A stretch of DNA of 30,946 nt from Alloclostridium intestinigallinarum (GTDB taxonomy: Bacteria; Bacillota; Clostridia; Christensenellales; UBA3700), in assembly GCA_904393845.1 (NCBI GenBank), contig CAJFNB010000017.1, forward strand, positions 1 to 30,946. Direction: 5' to 3'. The translations under genes and the position numbers were made by a program. This document shows, one piece after another, positions 1 to 7,430 of this stretch (the first letter of the stretch is position 1; every line of letters begins with the position of its first letter). The notes under the pieces were generated by a model that worked only from the letters and a program-made list of their open reading frames with translations, was not told where the DNA came from and did no database searches.

Positions 1-1318
1 CTTTTGAGGATAGCGAATCCTTTGTCTGTGAATCGATATGTTCAATATCCCAGTGGCATTGGCAGTAGTCGGCAAAAGGAAATTTAATTTTTGCCCGCAC
101 ATACGTTTCTATATTAAACAACAATAATATGTTTTTGATTTTAGAAGGCTCTTCATCATACCGCAGGTCAAAAATTTTCTCTTCCGTTAAATTCAATTCC
201 TTTGAAATCATTTCCTGTAAAACACGGATCAATTCCTTTCTGTCCCATTTTTCCGCCTGTTTCCTTTCCTCGGTATTAATAAAACTGATAATTTCAAAAA
301 CCGGCTTTCCTATTTTTGTTAAATAGCCCACATAGTTATATAAAGTTATATCCTCATAGTATTGAATCAATTTATTGTAAGTTTCATTCACCTCGTCCCA
401 CAGTTCAAAATAATTTCTGTTTCCTGCATCAAAATCTTTTTGATAGGCGCGATAAGAATGGTCTTCTTCGCTTTTTGAAGTTTTTCCTTTTATAATGTCA
501 AACAATAAATCTATTCTCGTTTCTTTTTCAGATTCATTGGATAAATAATACCAAAAAGAATCTTCTTGAAATTTTTTCTCCATCAGATCCCATGATACCG
601 CAAACATCTTTTCATCATTCTTATTCTTCATATTCAATATAAATAAGGCTTTTATCAATTCGGATTCCGTAAGTTTTATTTTCCCCCGATTTAATCTGTT
701 AAACAACTCTATCGAATCCAAATCGCCCTTTCTTTCATCTTCATCGCTCTCATTTCCTTCTTCACTGACGTCATACCAAATAAATTTAACCAATTTTCTA
801 TAGTTTGTATAAAACAAACTCTTGGCCATATTCTCCAAACAATCACCGGGAAGCAACGAGTCATCTATTCCTTTGTTCTTTATTTCCATCCAATTTTCAA
901 TCGTCTCTTTTGCGTTTCCTACATAATAACTATTTATATCCGCCCATTTATCTGGCTTTCCAAAATTTATTTCTCTACGAGACTGAAATTTTATAGTGAA
1001 TAACTCTTTATATTTTTCACAATCAGCTGGGCTTAAATGTTTTATAAGCTGCTCCATGATCAATAACAGCGTTGTAATACGCTGCTGCCCGTCTAAGACG
1101 CTCCAAACCTCTCCCTCTCTGCCGCTTTTCTTTTTTACGACGATAGGTTGCAAAAAATAGGAATCACCGTTCCCTTCTTTTGTTACAAAATCAAATATAT
1201 CATCCAATAAATCCTTGACTTGCTTCGCTTCCCACCGATATCCTCTTTGGTAAGAAGGTATTTCAAAAACAAATTTGCATTTTACCAATTCGCCAATCGA
1301 CTTTATATTATTTTGCAT
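1..1318 (-). CDS. DUF262 (GmrSD-like) protein, C-terminus cut by window edge
   Basis: The reading frame is open from an ATG at 1318 to the left edge (439 codons, no stop), so the 3' end is missing. Residues 20-29 read IPSYQRGYRW and 76-80 DGQQR. These are the hallmark motifs of the DUF262 ParB/Srx-like NTPase fold found in GmrS, the nucleotide-binding half of GmrSD type IV restriction enzymes. Near residues 423-429 is WDIEHID, which matches the start of a His-Me-finger (DUF1524) nuclease motif, so the complete protein is probably a single-chain DUF262-DUF1524 enzyme. An AAGGAG site lies 10 bases before the ATG. The gene starts 27 bases after the broken DUF2779 gene on the same strand, so the two were probably co-transcribed. 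Its codons are much more AT-rich than those of most neighbours, which suggests transfer. Restriction of modified or foreign DNA is inferred from family knowledge. Confidence 0.85.
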   Translation of the reverse strand, partial: MQNNIKSIGELVKCKFVFEIPSYQRGYRWEAKQVKDLLDDIFDFVTKEGNGDSYFLQPIVVKKKSGREGEVWSVLDGQQRITTLLLIMEQLIKHLSPADCEKYKELFTIKFQSRREINFGKPDKWADINSYYVGNAKETIENWMEIKNKGIDDSLLPGDCLENMAKSLFYTNYRKLVKFIWYDVSEEGNESDEDERKGDLDSIELFNRLNRGKIKLTESELIKALFILNMKNKNDEKMFAVSWDLMEKKFQEDSFWYYLSNESEKETRIDLLFDIIKGKTSKSEEDHSYRAYQKDFDAGNRNYFELWDEVNETYNKLIQYYEDITLYNYVGYLTKIGKPVFEIISFINTEERKQAEKWDRKELIRVLQEMISKELNLTEEKIFDLRYDEEPSKIKNILLLFNIETYVRAKIKFPFADYCQCHWDIEHIDSQTKDSLSSK

Positions 1319-1345
1319 ACAAAAATTTCTCCTTTTATGATGAAA

Positions 1346-2813
1346 TTATAATACCACACAAAACTCCCGCAACCTCTGCCAAAGCATGACCATCGCCATC
1401 GTGTCCAACTTGCAATACGCCAAAAGGCTTTTACACAGTTTGTCGCGCCCCTCTCTTTCCATACCGCGCAGAGCCAGAAAGGTGTCCGTAGCCTCGCCGC
1501 CGTTATGTACGTCCGCAAGGTTATGATAGTCGAGGTTCGGGTCGTTCGGGAAGAGTGCAGGCAGTACCTTCTTTATGGAAAAACTCCCCTCCATTGCGCG
1601 GTCGTATACATAGCCGTTGCGGAACACATCCAGCAAGTCGCGCACATTTGCGCGGATCGCCAACAGTTTTTCGGCGAGGTCGGGGAAAGTTTCGGCAAGT
1701 TCTTTCAGACGCGTACATTCAAACGACATGTTGTACGCCAGAACGCACGCATCCGTCGGAATATCCGCTACCAGCCGCTCGGCAAGAGCACGGCGCGGAT
1801 CGAAATTTTCGTCCGCCAAAAATTCTTTATGTTCAAGTTTTGCCCCATCCCGCTCAAGATAGTGCAGCGAATACTGGAACGGCACCTGCTGAGATGGTCT
1901 GATGCCGTCGTACATGGGGATACATGTTTGAAAAGTTTCAAAATCCAAAAAATACAGCGGATACCAAAGGGTATCGAGAAAACTCTTGATCCCCAAACGG
2001 TCAATATGTGTGGGCAGTTGCAGCTGCTCAAACTCCACCTGTCGCCGTTGCGTCGTGTTCAGCGAAATGCCGCTCTTTATGGCGTCGCCGAAAGTAACGA
2101 TACCCTCTTCCATATACCCGAACGCCGTCTTTGCGGAAATACGATACAAATCGAGCACGTTCGGCGACGGAAGATCGCGTGCGCAATACTGCCAGTAAGC
2201 GCACTCATACGGAGCGAAACATTGTTCACCAAGTTTCGATTCCGGTTCGTCCTTCTGCGCGATATACTCTTTGGCGCGGGCGGTATTTTGCGCCACCTCT
2301 TTATAATAGGGCAAAATCGCTTCCGACACATCTTTCACTGCGAACAGCTTATGGACGTCGATATCCCCCTGACGCACATAGGATTTTAAGCCCGCTCTGT
2401 TCCAAGACCCAACGCTGATACGCTACGTCCCACAAGTAAACATCGCGAATATCCGTGCTCGATTTAACTTCATAAATCTCGTACCCGCCTTCCGTTTTAT
2501 GCAGGATATCGACGGCGCAATAGCACCCATTTTTCGTAAACGCCGCCTCGCAAATGTTCTCTTTTCCCTCGATCAAATACTTTTTCGTGTTTTTGAGCAT
2601 GGCTGGAATATCGAGTTTGCCATCGGCGGTATAGGCTGTGGTCTCCACGAAATCACCAAGCAAGCCCATAGCTAAATCGCCAACTTCGTTTCCTTCCTGA
2701 AAACGACGTTGAAGCGCGGGATCCTGCACGGCAAGTTCGGGACGATATGTATCCAGCCACAGCATTTTCGGGCACTGGCAAAAGCGCGTATATTTGCTTT
2801 TTGATAATTCCAT
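1346..2813 (-). pseudogene. Cas4-like DUF2779 nuclease gene, frameshifted
   Basis: Two consecutive frames make one DUF2779 protein. The first (start 2813) gives the Cas4-like PD-(D/E)XK half: MELSKSKYTRFCQCPK, an AVDIL active-site strand and YEVKSST. The second (to 1346) continues with YVRQGDIDVHKLF, a Cys triad (CFAPYECAYWQYC) like the Cas4 Fe-S cluster, and a C-terminal DEDD exonuclease-like domain (YFLDFET, YNMSFE, LLDVF, YCKLDT). The frame breaks at about 2378-2390, next to an AAAA run on the coding strand. The family normally has about a dozen residues (ending in VHIN-like sequence) between the GLK and YVRQGD segments. Here almost none remain, so a small out-of-frame deletion fits better than a simple base-calling error. 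I chose ATG 2813 because AGAGGA precedes it by 7 bases and the family begins with MxLSKSK; the ATG at 2837 has no such site. Confidence 0.8.
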
Positions 2814-2887
2814 TTGTATTTCCTCTGTTTTAGCCATCCATATCGTGATAACTTTTATTTTGAATTATAAATTCCTCTTCCATGGCT

Positions 2888-3604
2888 TTATTGTACCATA
2901 TTTGACGCATAAAAGCAACTATATCGCTCTCTTACATAAAAAGACTGACAGTTATCGATAGCAAAACACCCTAAAACACCGCTAAAAGCAACGCCCGTAT
3001 CCAGATGGATTTTGCAATAGTCGGCAATGTTCCTGCTACCCTGCGCCGCCCCTTTTCGCAGATAGAGCAAAATTTCATCCCTGCCCGTCAGATAGCGTAC
3101 AGGCGTATGCCCGTACAAGACGCATTTACCGTTTTGCGGTAAAATGTCTTTATCCTTAAAGCGGCGGTCATAGACGAGCTGCTCGCACATCGCCTGCGAT
3201 ACAGGCAGCAGCTCTCCGTCCTTTACGGGAATGCCCGCATGAACGCCGATAAAGTCATCCGTTTCTACATAGAACGGCAGAAAATCGAATTTGTCAACCG
3301 TTTCCCAATCGAGCAATCTTCCGTCCGTAAAATAACCTCGCAACTTTTCCAACACCCAATCGTAATTTTCCGTCTGCCGCATCAAAGCGCGGTAATACTT
3401 CAAAAAATCATACTCGTGATTGCCCGCAATACAATACACATTCGGCATGGAAAACAAAAGTTTGGCGAGACGGATACTATCCGGCCCTTTGTCGATGACA
3501 TCCCCGAGCACATACAGCTTATCCCCGCCGCCGAATCTGATTTTGTCAAGCAAACGACAAAACAAGTCGTAATAGCCATGGATATCGGAAATGCAATAAT
3601 CCAT
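2888..3604 (-). CDS. PrpE/ApaH-like metallophosphoesterase
   Basis: This 238-residue protein has the full calcineurin-like phosphoesterase set: SDIHGYY at 6-12, GDVIDKG at 34-40, GNHEYD at 61-66, then VHAG, YGHTP and HLDTG. Length and motif order fit cytosolic PPP-family phosphatases such as PrpE and ApaH, which act on phosphoserine/phosphothreonine or on dinucleoside tetraphosphates. The substrate cannot be decided from the sequence. There is no signal peptide or membrane segment. The start at 3604 has no ribosome binding site. Instead a TATAAT box lies 6 bases before the ATG, which suggests a leaderless mRNA. It lies 88 bases downstream of the FtsH-like gene on the same strand, but with this promoter of its own. 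Confidence 0.88.
   Translation of the reverse strand: MDYCISDIHGYYDLFCRLLDKIRFGGGDKLYVLGDVIDKGPDSIRLAKLLFSMPNVYCIAGNHEYDFLKYYRALMRQTENYDWVLEKLRGYFTDGRLLDWETVDKFDFLPFYVETDDFIGVHAGIPVKDGELLPVSQAMCEQLVYDRRFKDKDILPQNGKCVLYGHTPVRYLTGRDEILLYLRKGAAQGSRNIADYCKIHLDTGVAFSGVLGCFAIDNCQSFYVRERYSCFYASNMVQ
2890..2918 (-). promoter_or_regulatory. Possible promoter of the DUF2779-DUF262 unit
   Basis: On the minus strand TTGCTT and TACAAT are separated by exactly 17 bases. The site overlaps the 3' end of the upstream phosphatase gene and would give a leader of about 70 bases before ATG 2813. Both boxes are imperfect, so this is a modest call. Confidence 0.35.
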
Positions 3605-3610
3605 GCTTCA

Positions 3611-3639
3611 ATTATACCACGCAAAGCAATCAAAAACAA
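3611..3639 (-). promoter_or_regulatory. Promoter of the phosphatase gene, apparently leaderless
   Basis: The minus strand reads TTGTTT, 17 bases, TATAAT. The -10 box (3611-3616) is 6 bases from the start codon at 3604, so transcription should begin at or next to the ATG. Confidence 0.6.
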
Positions 3640-3692
3640 TACTTTGCCGAATTTTGCCGAAAGGCGACACACAAACCATGCTCCGCCGCTCT

Positions 3693-4970
3693 TTATGACG
3701 CCATTTCTTTGCGAAGCTCGGCGATCTCTTCGAATACAAGCGTATCCCGTTCGACGAGCGCCGCCGCGAGTTTTTCGACAAACGCCCAATTCCTGCGAAG
3801 AACGTCTTTCGCCTCTTCATAGCAACGGGCAAGCATGGCGCTACGTTCCGCCGTGATACCGTCTTCCTGATTACACGAACTGATACCGTCGTGATTATCA
3901 TGATGGAACAGCGCAAACCCGCTCGCCGCGTAGTCGACGATGAAACGCTGCAAAATGGCGGAAGCTCGGTTAAGGTCGGAGGCTGCCCCGACATCCGTAT
4001 GACCGAATTTGAGTTCCACGGCGGCACGGCCCGCAAGCAAAGAAATGACGCGCTCATGCATTTTATTGTAAGAACCGAAGTAATCTTCGCTCTTAAAAAT
4101 CTGCACAACGCCGCGCGCATCGCTCTTACTCGGCCGAATAGAAATAAGACCAACGCCTTCGGGATCAAACGCAAGCGCCGCCACGGCGTGTCCCGCCTCG
4201 TGAAAGGCAACCTCTTCTTTTGCCGCAACAGATATTTCGTTGACGGATTCGTCCGCCTCAAAGATGTCCCGAAGCACCGCCCTTACGATATGCTCGCGTT
4301 TGATTTCCGTTTTGTTTTCGTACCCCGCATAGATTCCAGCCTCATTGAGAACGCTCTCCAGTGCGGCGCACGAATTACCATCCATCAGCCGCGCTACGCC
4401 CTCGGCAGTAACATCGTCTGCAACCTTTTTCCCTTTCAGATAATGGCGCACGATCTCCACCGCTTCTCTGCGGTTGGGCAGACGAATCTCGAGAATACGA
4501 TCGAATCTGCCGGGACGTCGCAATGAATTAGGCAGTACACGCACGTCATTAGCGGTGGCAACGACGAAAACATCGGCGCCTTTCACTTCATCGATACCGG
4601 ACTGTACGGCAATAAGTTCTTCCGGATTGCGCGAATTGCTGTCAGATGCGAACTTATCGAGATCATCGAGAAAGATGACGGAAGGCGCATTCTCTTTAGC
4701 CTCCTGAAAGGTTTTGGAAATGCTTTCCACAAACTCTTCGATGGCTTTGTCCTTGCGGAGAATGTAGCGTTTTCTGCCATTATCCATCTCATCGAGGAGA
4801 GCCGTTGCCATCAAGGTTTTACCTACACCCGGCACACCGTACAGCAAAATACCGCGCGGAAGTTTTACGCCCAGAGCCGCATATTTTGCCGAATTTTTCG
4901 CCATGTCGCACAGCTGGTACAGTTCTTCCTTCTCTTTTTCATAGCCGATAACTTTGTCGAATGCACTCAT
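3693..4970 (-). CDS. Soluble FtsH-like AAA+ zinc protease
   Basis: A 425-residue AAA+ ATPase fused to an M41 metallopeptidase. Visible motifs are Walker A GVPGVGKT (45-52), Walker B VIFLDDLDK (98-106), the second region of homology with RRPGRFDR arginine fingers (151-158), the zinc site HEAGH (257-261), and the third zinc ligand region GAASDL (D332). FtsH of 600 or more residues begins with two membrane helices; here the AAA module starts almost at residue 1 and no hydrophobic segment is present, so the protein should be cytosolic. An AGAGGT site precedes the ATG. Soluble stand-alone FtsH-like proteases of this size occur in Clostridia beside housekeeping FtsH, and their substrates are unknown. 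It is followed by the phosphatase gene and then the DUF2779-DUF262 nuclease pair. Confidence 0.9.
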   Translation of the reverse strand: MSAFDKVIGYEKEKEELYQLCDMAKNSAKYAALGVKLPRGILLYGVPGVGKTLMATALLDEMDNGRKRYILRKDKAIEEFVESISKTFQEAKENAPSVIFLDDLDKFASDSNSRNPEELIAVQSGIDEVKGADVFVVATANDVRVLPNSLRRPGRFDRILEIRLPNRREAVEIVRHYLKGKKVADDVTAEGVARLMDGNSCAALESVLNEAGIYAGYENKTEIKREHIVRAVLRDIFEADESVNEISVAAKEEVAFHEAGHAVAALAFDPEGVGLISIRPSKSDARGVVQIFKSEDYFGSYNKMHERVISLLAGRAAVELKFGHTDVGAASDLNRASAILQRFIVDYAASGFALFHHDNHDGISSCNQEDGITAERSAMLARCYEEAKDVLRRNWAFVEKLAAALVERDTLVFEEIAELRKEMAS

Positions 4971-5243
4971 AATAAACCTCTCTTTTGTTGATTTTCGAGT
5001 ACATTATATGACATCTTATGTACGCTTTTTGGGACATGACATGCATATGTTATAAAAATTCGCTTTGATATTCCCGACTTGGAAGAGTGTCCATAAAAAC
5101 AGGTGACCGTATTGTAAACCTACAAAGGAAGCCGTATTGCCAATCGTAAATAAAACTTGCAACATAGAAACTAAACAAGGTCGAATTTATAGTATCCATA
5201 AAAATAGTTTGTAATTCCAAAGTTCAATTTACATTACGCATAC
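4971..5243. other. Intergenic region between FtsH-like gene and repeat array
   Basis: AT-rich, without a convincing gene. A minus-strand TATAAT (plus-strand 5003-5008) is 32 bases before the FtsH-like start codon and may be its -10 box, but no good -35 box is visible at 17 bases. I saw no other structure. Confidence 0.4.
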
Positions 5244-5414
5244 TCCACCATAGACAACAAGTCGAAGATTGTTCTTCGGCTTGTTTTTTATTCTTGTTGT
5301 CTATGGTGGAGATAACGGGGACCCGCCCGCGGGAAAACGCCTTGCGTTTTACCACGCTGCACGCGATTGCACCGTTGGTGTCCCCCTATCGGCAATCGCT
5401 GTAAGGCGAGTCCC
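5244..5414 (+). repeat. 171-base structured repeat, copy 1 (complete)
   Basis: The left half is a perfect 18-base inverted repeat, TCCACCATAGACAACAAG (5244-5261) against 5293-5310. Nested inside is an intrinsic terminator: CAAGTCGAAG (5258-5267), a six-base loop, CTTCGGCTTG (5274-5283), then six T. The right half can fold as a branched structure: GGGACCCGCC (5318-5327) pairs with GGCGAGTCCC (5405-5414) with one mismatch. Enclosed are a 7-base hairpin AAAACGC/GCGTTTT (5334-5350) and GCGATTGC/GCAATCGC (5363-5370 and 5392-5399). Copy 3 at 7199-7369 is nearly identical and the same length. It contains no credible coding sequence. Confidence 0.85.
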
Positions 5415-5450
5415 GTTTGCCCCGTCGGACTGATACGCTTTTTCTTATAA

Positions 5451-5603
5451 CAAGCAAGTTGAACAATTGGTTTGGCTTGTTTTTTTTATTCTTGTTGTCT
5501 ATGGCGGAGATAACGGGGGACCCGCCCGCGAAAAACGCTTTGCGTTTTGCCACGCTGCACGCGATTGCCCGTTGGTGTCCCCCTATCGGCAATCGCTGTA
5601 AGA
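5451..5603 (+). repeat. Structured repeat, copy 2 (left arm diverged, right end missing)
   Basis: From ATTCTTGTTGTCTATGG onward this copy follows copies 1 and 3, including AAAACGC-type and GCGATTGC/GCAATCGC stems. The left inverted-repeat arm is replaced by unrelated sequence, which still forms a CAAGC/GCTTG hairpin followed by eight T. The copy stops at GCTGTAAG (about 5603), losing the GGCGAGTCCC end. The Pycsar promoter begins 30 bases further on, so this truncated edge may mark where the cassette joined the array. Confidence 0.75.
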
Positions 5604-5633
5604 TATGTTAATAAAAAATAATTCCAAAAGCTA

Positions 5634-5662
5634 TTGAAAAACCTCGTATATTATGTTATAAT
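5634..5662 (+). promoter_or_regulatory. Promoter of the Pycsar cassette
   Basis: TTGAAA (5634-5639) and TATAAT (5657-5662) are separated by 17 bases, a near-consensus sigma-A promoter. Start of transcription is expected near 5669, ahead of the 49-codon frame and the cyclase gene. It lies just after the terminator of repeat copy 2, so the cassette is transcriptionally insulated. Confidence 0.75.
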
Positions 5663-5694
5663 AAATTTAGTGCAGATTTAGTTATAAGAATACT

Positions 5695-5844
5695 ATGTCC
5701 AAAGGATGCGATCAGGAATGGCCCGAAAAAGCACTCCGCTGTTACAAACAGAAAAAATCGAAGAATCCGGAATATATGTCTTTTGGCGATATCACCATCA
5801 AAACCTTTGTCCGACGCATCGCCGGGCAATCAAATAACAAATAA
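5695..5844 (+). CDS. Small 49-residue protein upstream of the Pycsar genes, unrecognised
   Basis: An ATG frame of 49 codons starts about 25 bases after the predicted transcription start and ends 61 bases before the cyclase. The peptide is basic and polar (it begins MSKGCDQEWPEKAL and ends in RRIAGQSNNK). Codon use is more GC-rich than in the cyclase. No clear ribosome binding site precedes the ATG. It could be a real small protein, a leader peptide, or the degraded end of another gene. I do not recognise it. Confidence 0.35.
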   Translation: MSKGCDQEWPEKALRCYKQKKSKNPEYMSFGDITIKTFVRRIAGQSNNK

Positions 5845-5905
5845 AACTCGACAACGAGCAATGCGAAATGTCGTTGAAAGCTATATTTAAGCAAAGGATA
5901 TAAAT

Positions 5906-6637
5906 ATGTATAACTATAGAAATTCAAAACAAAATATTATTAATATTTTGACATCTAAAACCAAAATAGAAGAAAAAGATGAAATTCCCCTTGAAAATGA
6001 ATTTACATATGAAAATGGAGTAAGGTGTTGGACTACAGCAATTTTTGTCGACATAAGAGATTCTTCTACTCTTTTTACCGAGTCGAATAAAGATAAATTA
6101 GCTAGATTTATGAGAGCGTTTACGAGTGAAATCATTACGATTTTAAGCCAAGATGATAAACACTATCAAATTGGTATTCGTGGGGATTGTGTTTACGGAA
6201 TATACTCAAGTAACTCTAAAAAAGATGATATACGAGTTTTTAATTATGCTTGCAATATTAATACATATATCAAAATGCTCAATAAAGTATCTTCTGATTA
6301 TGGGTACAAAAGCATTTCTGTCGGTATAGGAATTGGTTCAGGACATGATCTCATTATTAAAGCAGGGAGAGCCGGTTCAGGTATTAATGATAAAATATAT
6401 ATTGGCGATGCATTGGTTTATGCAAGCAATTTATGTAGTATTGCAAATACAAGGCAGTATAATCCAATAGCAATAGATAAACTAATATATGCTAATGTAA
6501 TTGAAGAGCATCCAAAATATAAACAGTGGCTTCACTTTTCGCGTGACTATAGTTGCAAGCCAAATGAATTTTATCATTGTAATATGATTACTTCCGACTT
6601 TAACGAATGGATAGATGGAGGAATGAAAAATGTTTAA
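5906..6637 (+). CDS. pycC: Pycsar pyrimidine cyclase (PycC-like)
   Basis: A 243-residue class III nucleotide cyclase domain protein without membrane segments. The two metal-binding aspartates are visible in IFVDIRDSS (D49) and RGDCVYGIY (D94). The glycine-rich GIGIGSGHDLIIKAG segment (about 140-154) and IGDALVYASNL (about 166-176) complete the fold. A stand-alone short cyclase followed by a small multi-helix membrane protein is the defining layout of Pycsar anti-phage systems, where phage infection triggers cCMP or cUMP synthesis. Whether this enzyme uses CTP or UTP cannot be read here. AAAGGA lies 7 bases before the ATG. It overlaps the effector gene by 8 bases. The strongly AT-rich codons differ from the surrounding core genes, which fits horizontal acquisition. 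Confidence 0.85.
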   Translation: MYNYRNSKQNIINILTSKTKIEEKDEIPLENEFTYENGVRCWTTAIFVDIRDSSTLFTESNKDKLARFMRAFTSEIITILSQDDKHYQIGIRGDCVYGIYSSNSKKDDIRVFNYACNINTYIKMLNKVSSDYGYKSISVGIGIGSGHDLIIKAGRAGSGINDKIYIGDALVYASNLCSIANTRQYNPIAIDKLIYANVIEEHPKYKQWLHFSRDYSCKPNEFYHCNMITSDFNEWIDGGMKNV

Positions 6638-7133
6638 TAAGGCAGACAAATCATTATTATCAATTCAAGAGCAAATCAATAAATTTGATAATAAAGCAAA
6701 TAGTCTTATTACAATAGTAGGCATTGTTTTTGCTTTGAGCTTAGGAATATTAGATACCTTTAATCAATTTTTTGGAGTAGAGTTAACGGCAGAATTGCGG
6801 CTTAAATTTTGCGTGCTTCTTGCGTTTTCAATTTTATATTTTATCTCATTCGCAGTAGAACTTATTTTCCTTATTTTGGTTGTTTATCCTCGAAAGAAAA
6901 AAGAAGGAGAACTATCTTTAACCTATTACGCAGATGTCGCGGAATTAAGCAAAGGGCAGATTAAAAAACTTCTGCAGGAGAGTGAAGAAAACTCATTAGC
7001 TACTATTATTGATCAAATAAGTATTAACGCAAAAATCTGCAAACAAAAACATAGATTTTTAGTAATTGCTATTTGGTGCTTAATACCACTATTTGTATTT
7101 ATGTTTTCTGTGTTTTTTATTGCAATCTTATAA
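6630..7133 (+). CDS. pycTM: Pycsar transmembrane effector (PycTM-like)
   Basis: A 167-residue protein with hydrophobic segments at about 24-42, 60-86 and 143-165. The N-terminal motif ADKSLLSIQEQINKFDNKAN matches the Pycsar effector family (formerly DUF5706), which also keeps a helical linker between the second and last membrane segments (here about 88-140). In characterised Pycsar systems the effector senses the cyclic pyrimidine nucleotide and damages the inner membrane, stopping growth before phage release. GGAGGA (6617-6622) lies 7 bases upstream, inside the cyclase gene, and the 8-base overlap implies translational coupling and balanced dosage. Repeat copy 3 begins 65 bases after the stop and supplies the terminator. 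Confidence 0.85.
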   Translation: MFNKADKSLLSIQEQINKFDNKANSLITIVGIVFALSLGILDTFNQFFGVELTAELRLKFCVLLAFSILYFISFAVELIFLILVVYPRKKKEGELSLTYYADVAELSKGQIKKLLQESEENSLATIIDQISINAKICKQKHRFLVIAIWCLIPLFVFMFSVFFIAIL

Positions 7134-7198
7134 CACAATCCAGCCAAGCGTTTAAGCCATTTGTAACCAAAACAAGGTTCGTGGCTGAAACCAAACGT

Positions 7199-7369
7199 TC
7201 CACCATAGACAACAAGTCGAAGATTGTTCTTCGGCTTGTTTTTTTATTCTTGTTGTCTATGGTGGAGATAACGGGGACCCGCCCGCGGGAAAACGCCCTG
7301 CGTTTTGCCACGCTGCACGCGATTGCGCCTTCGGCGTCCCTTACCTGCAATCGCTGTAAGGCGAGTCCC
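7199..7369 (+). repeat. 171-base structured repeat, copy 3 (complete)
   Basis: Same length and architecture as copy 1. The perfect 18-base inverted repeat is at 7199-7216 and 7249-7266. The internal terminator hairpin is followed by seven T (7239-7245). The branched right half ends in GGCGAGTCCC at 7360-7369. The loop of the GCGATTGC stem differs (CGCCTTCGGCG, itself a small hairpin), a compensated change that argues for conserved structure. It lies directly after the Pycsar effector gene. Confidence 0.85.
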
Positions 7370-7430
7370 TTTGATTAAACAGCGGTCGTATTTTTTATAA
7401 AATTACTTGTTTGTACAGCAATACAATTTT

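Noticed and set aside
111..127. CANONICAL potassium selectivity filter in the RyR-domain protein (residue numbers given)
   Set aside because: The segment has GGG but not TVGYG, so channel identity is not claimed beyond a possibility.
1505..2389. Long plus-strand frame opposite the DUF2779 gene
   Set aside because: Antisense shadow of a recognisable coding region; no family features and no ribosome binding site.
1346..2813. CRISPR-Cas locus suggested by a Cas4-like domain
   Set aside because: DUF2779 proteins are Cas4-like but independent of CRISPR; no spacer-repeat array or other cas gene is present.
5386..7350. Minus-strand frames in the repeats encoding a shared IACSVAK-type peptide
   Set aside because: They are similar only because the repeats are similar. 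They have no ribosome binding site and run through structured stems.
5244..7369. Integron attC sites around the Pycsar cassette
   Set aside because: The outer arms do not fit the RYYYAAC/GTTRRRY core, no integron integrase is in the window, and the repeat has an intrinsic terminator that attC sites lack.
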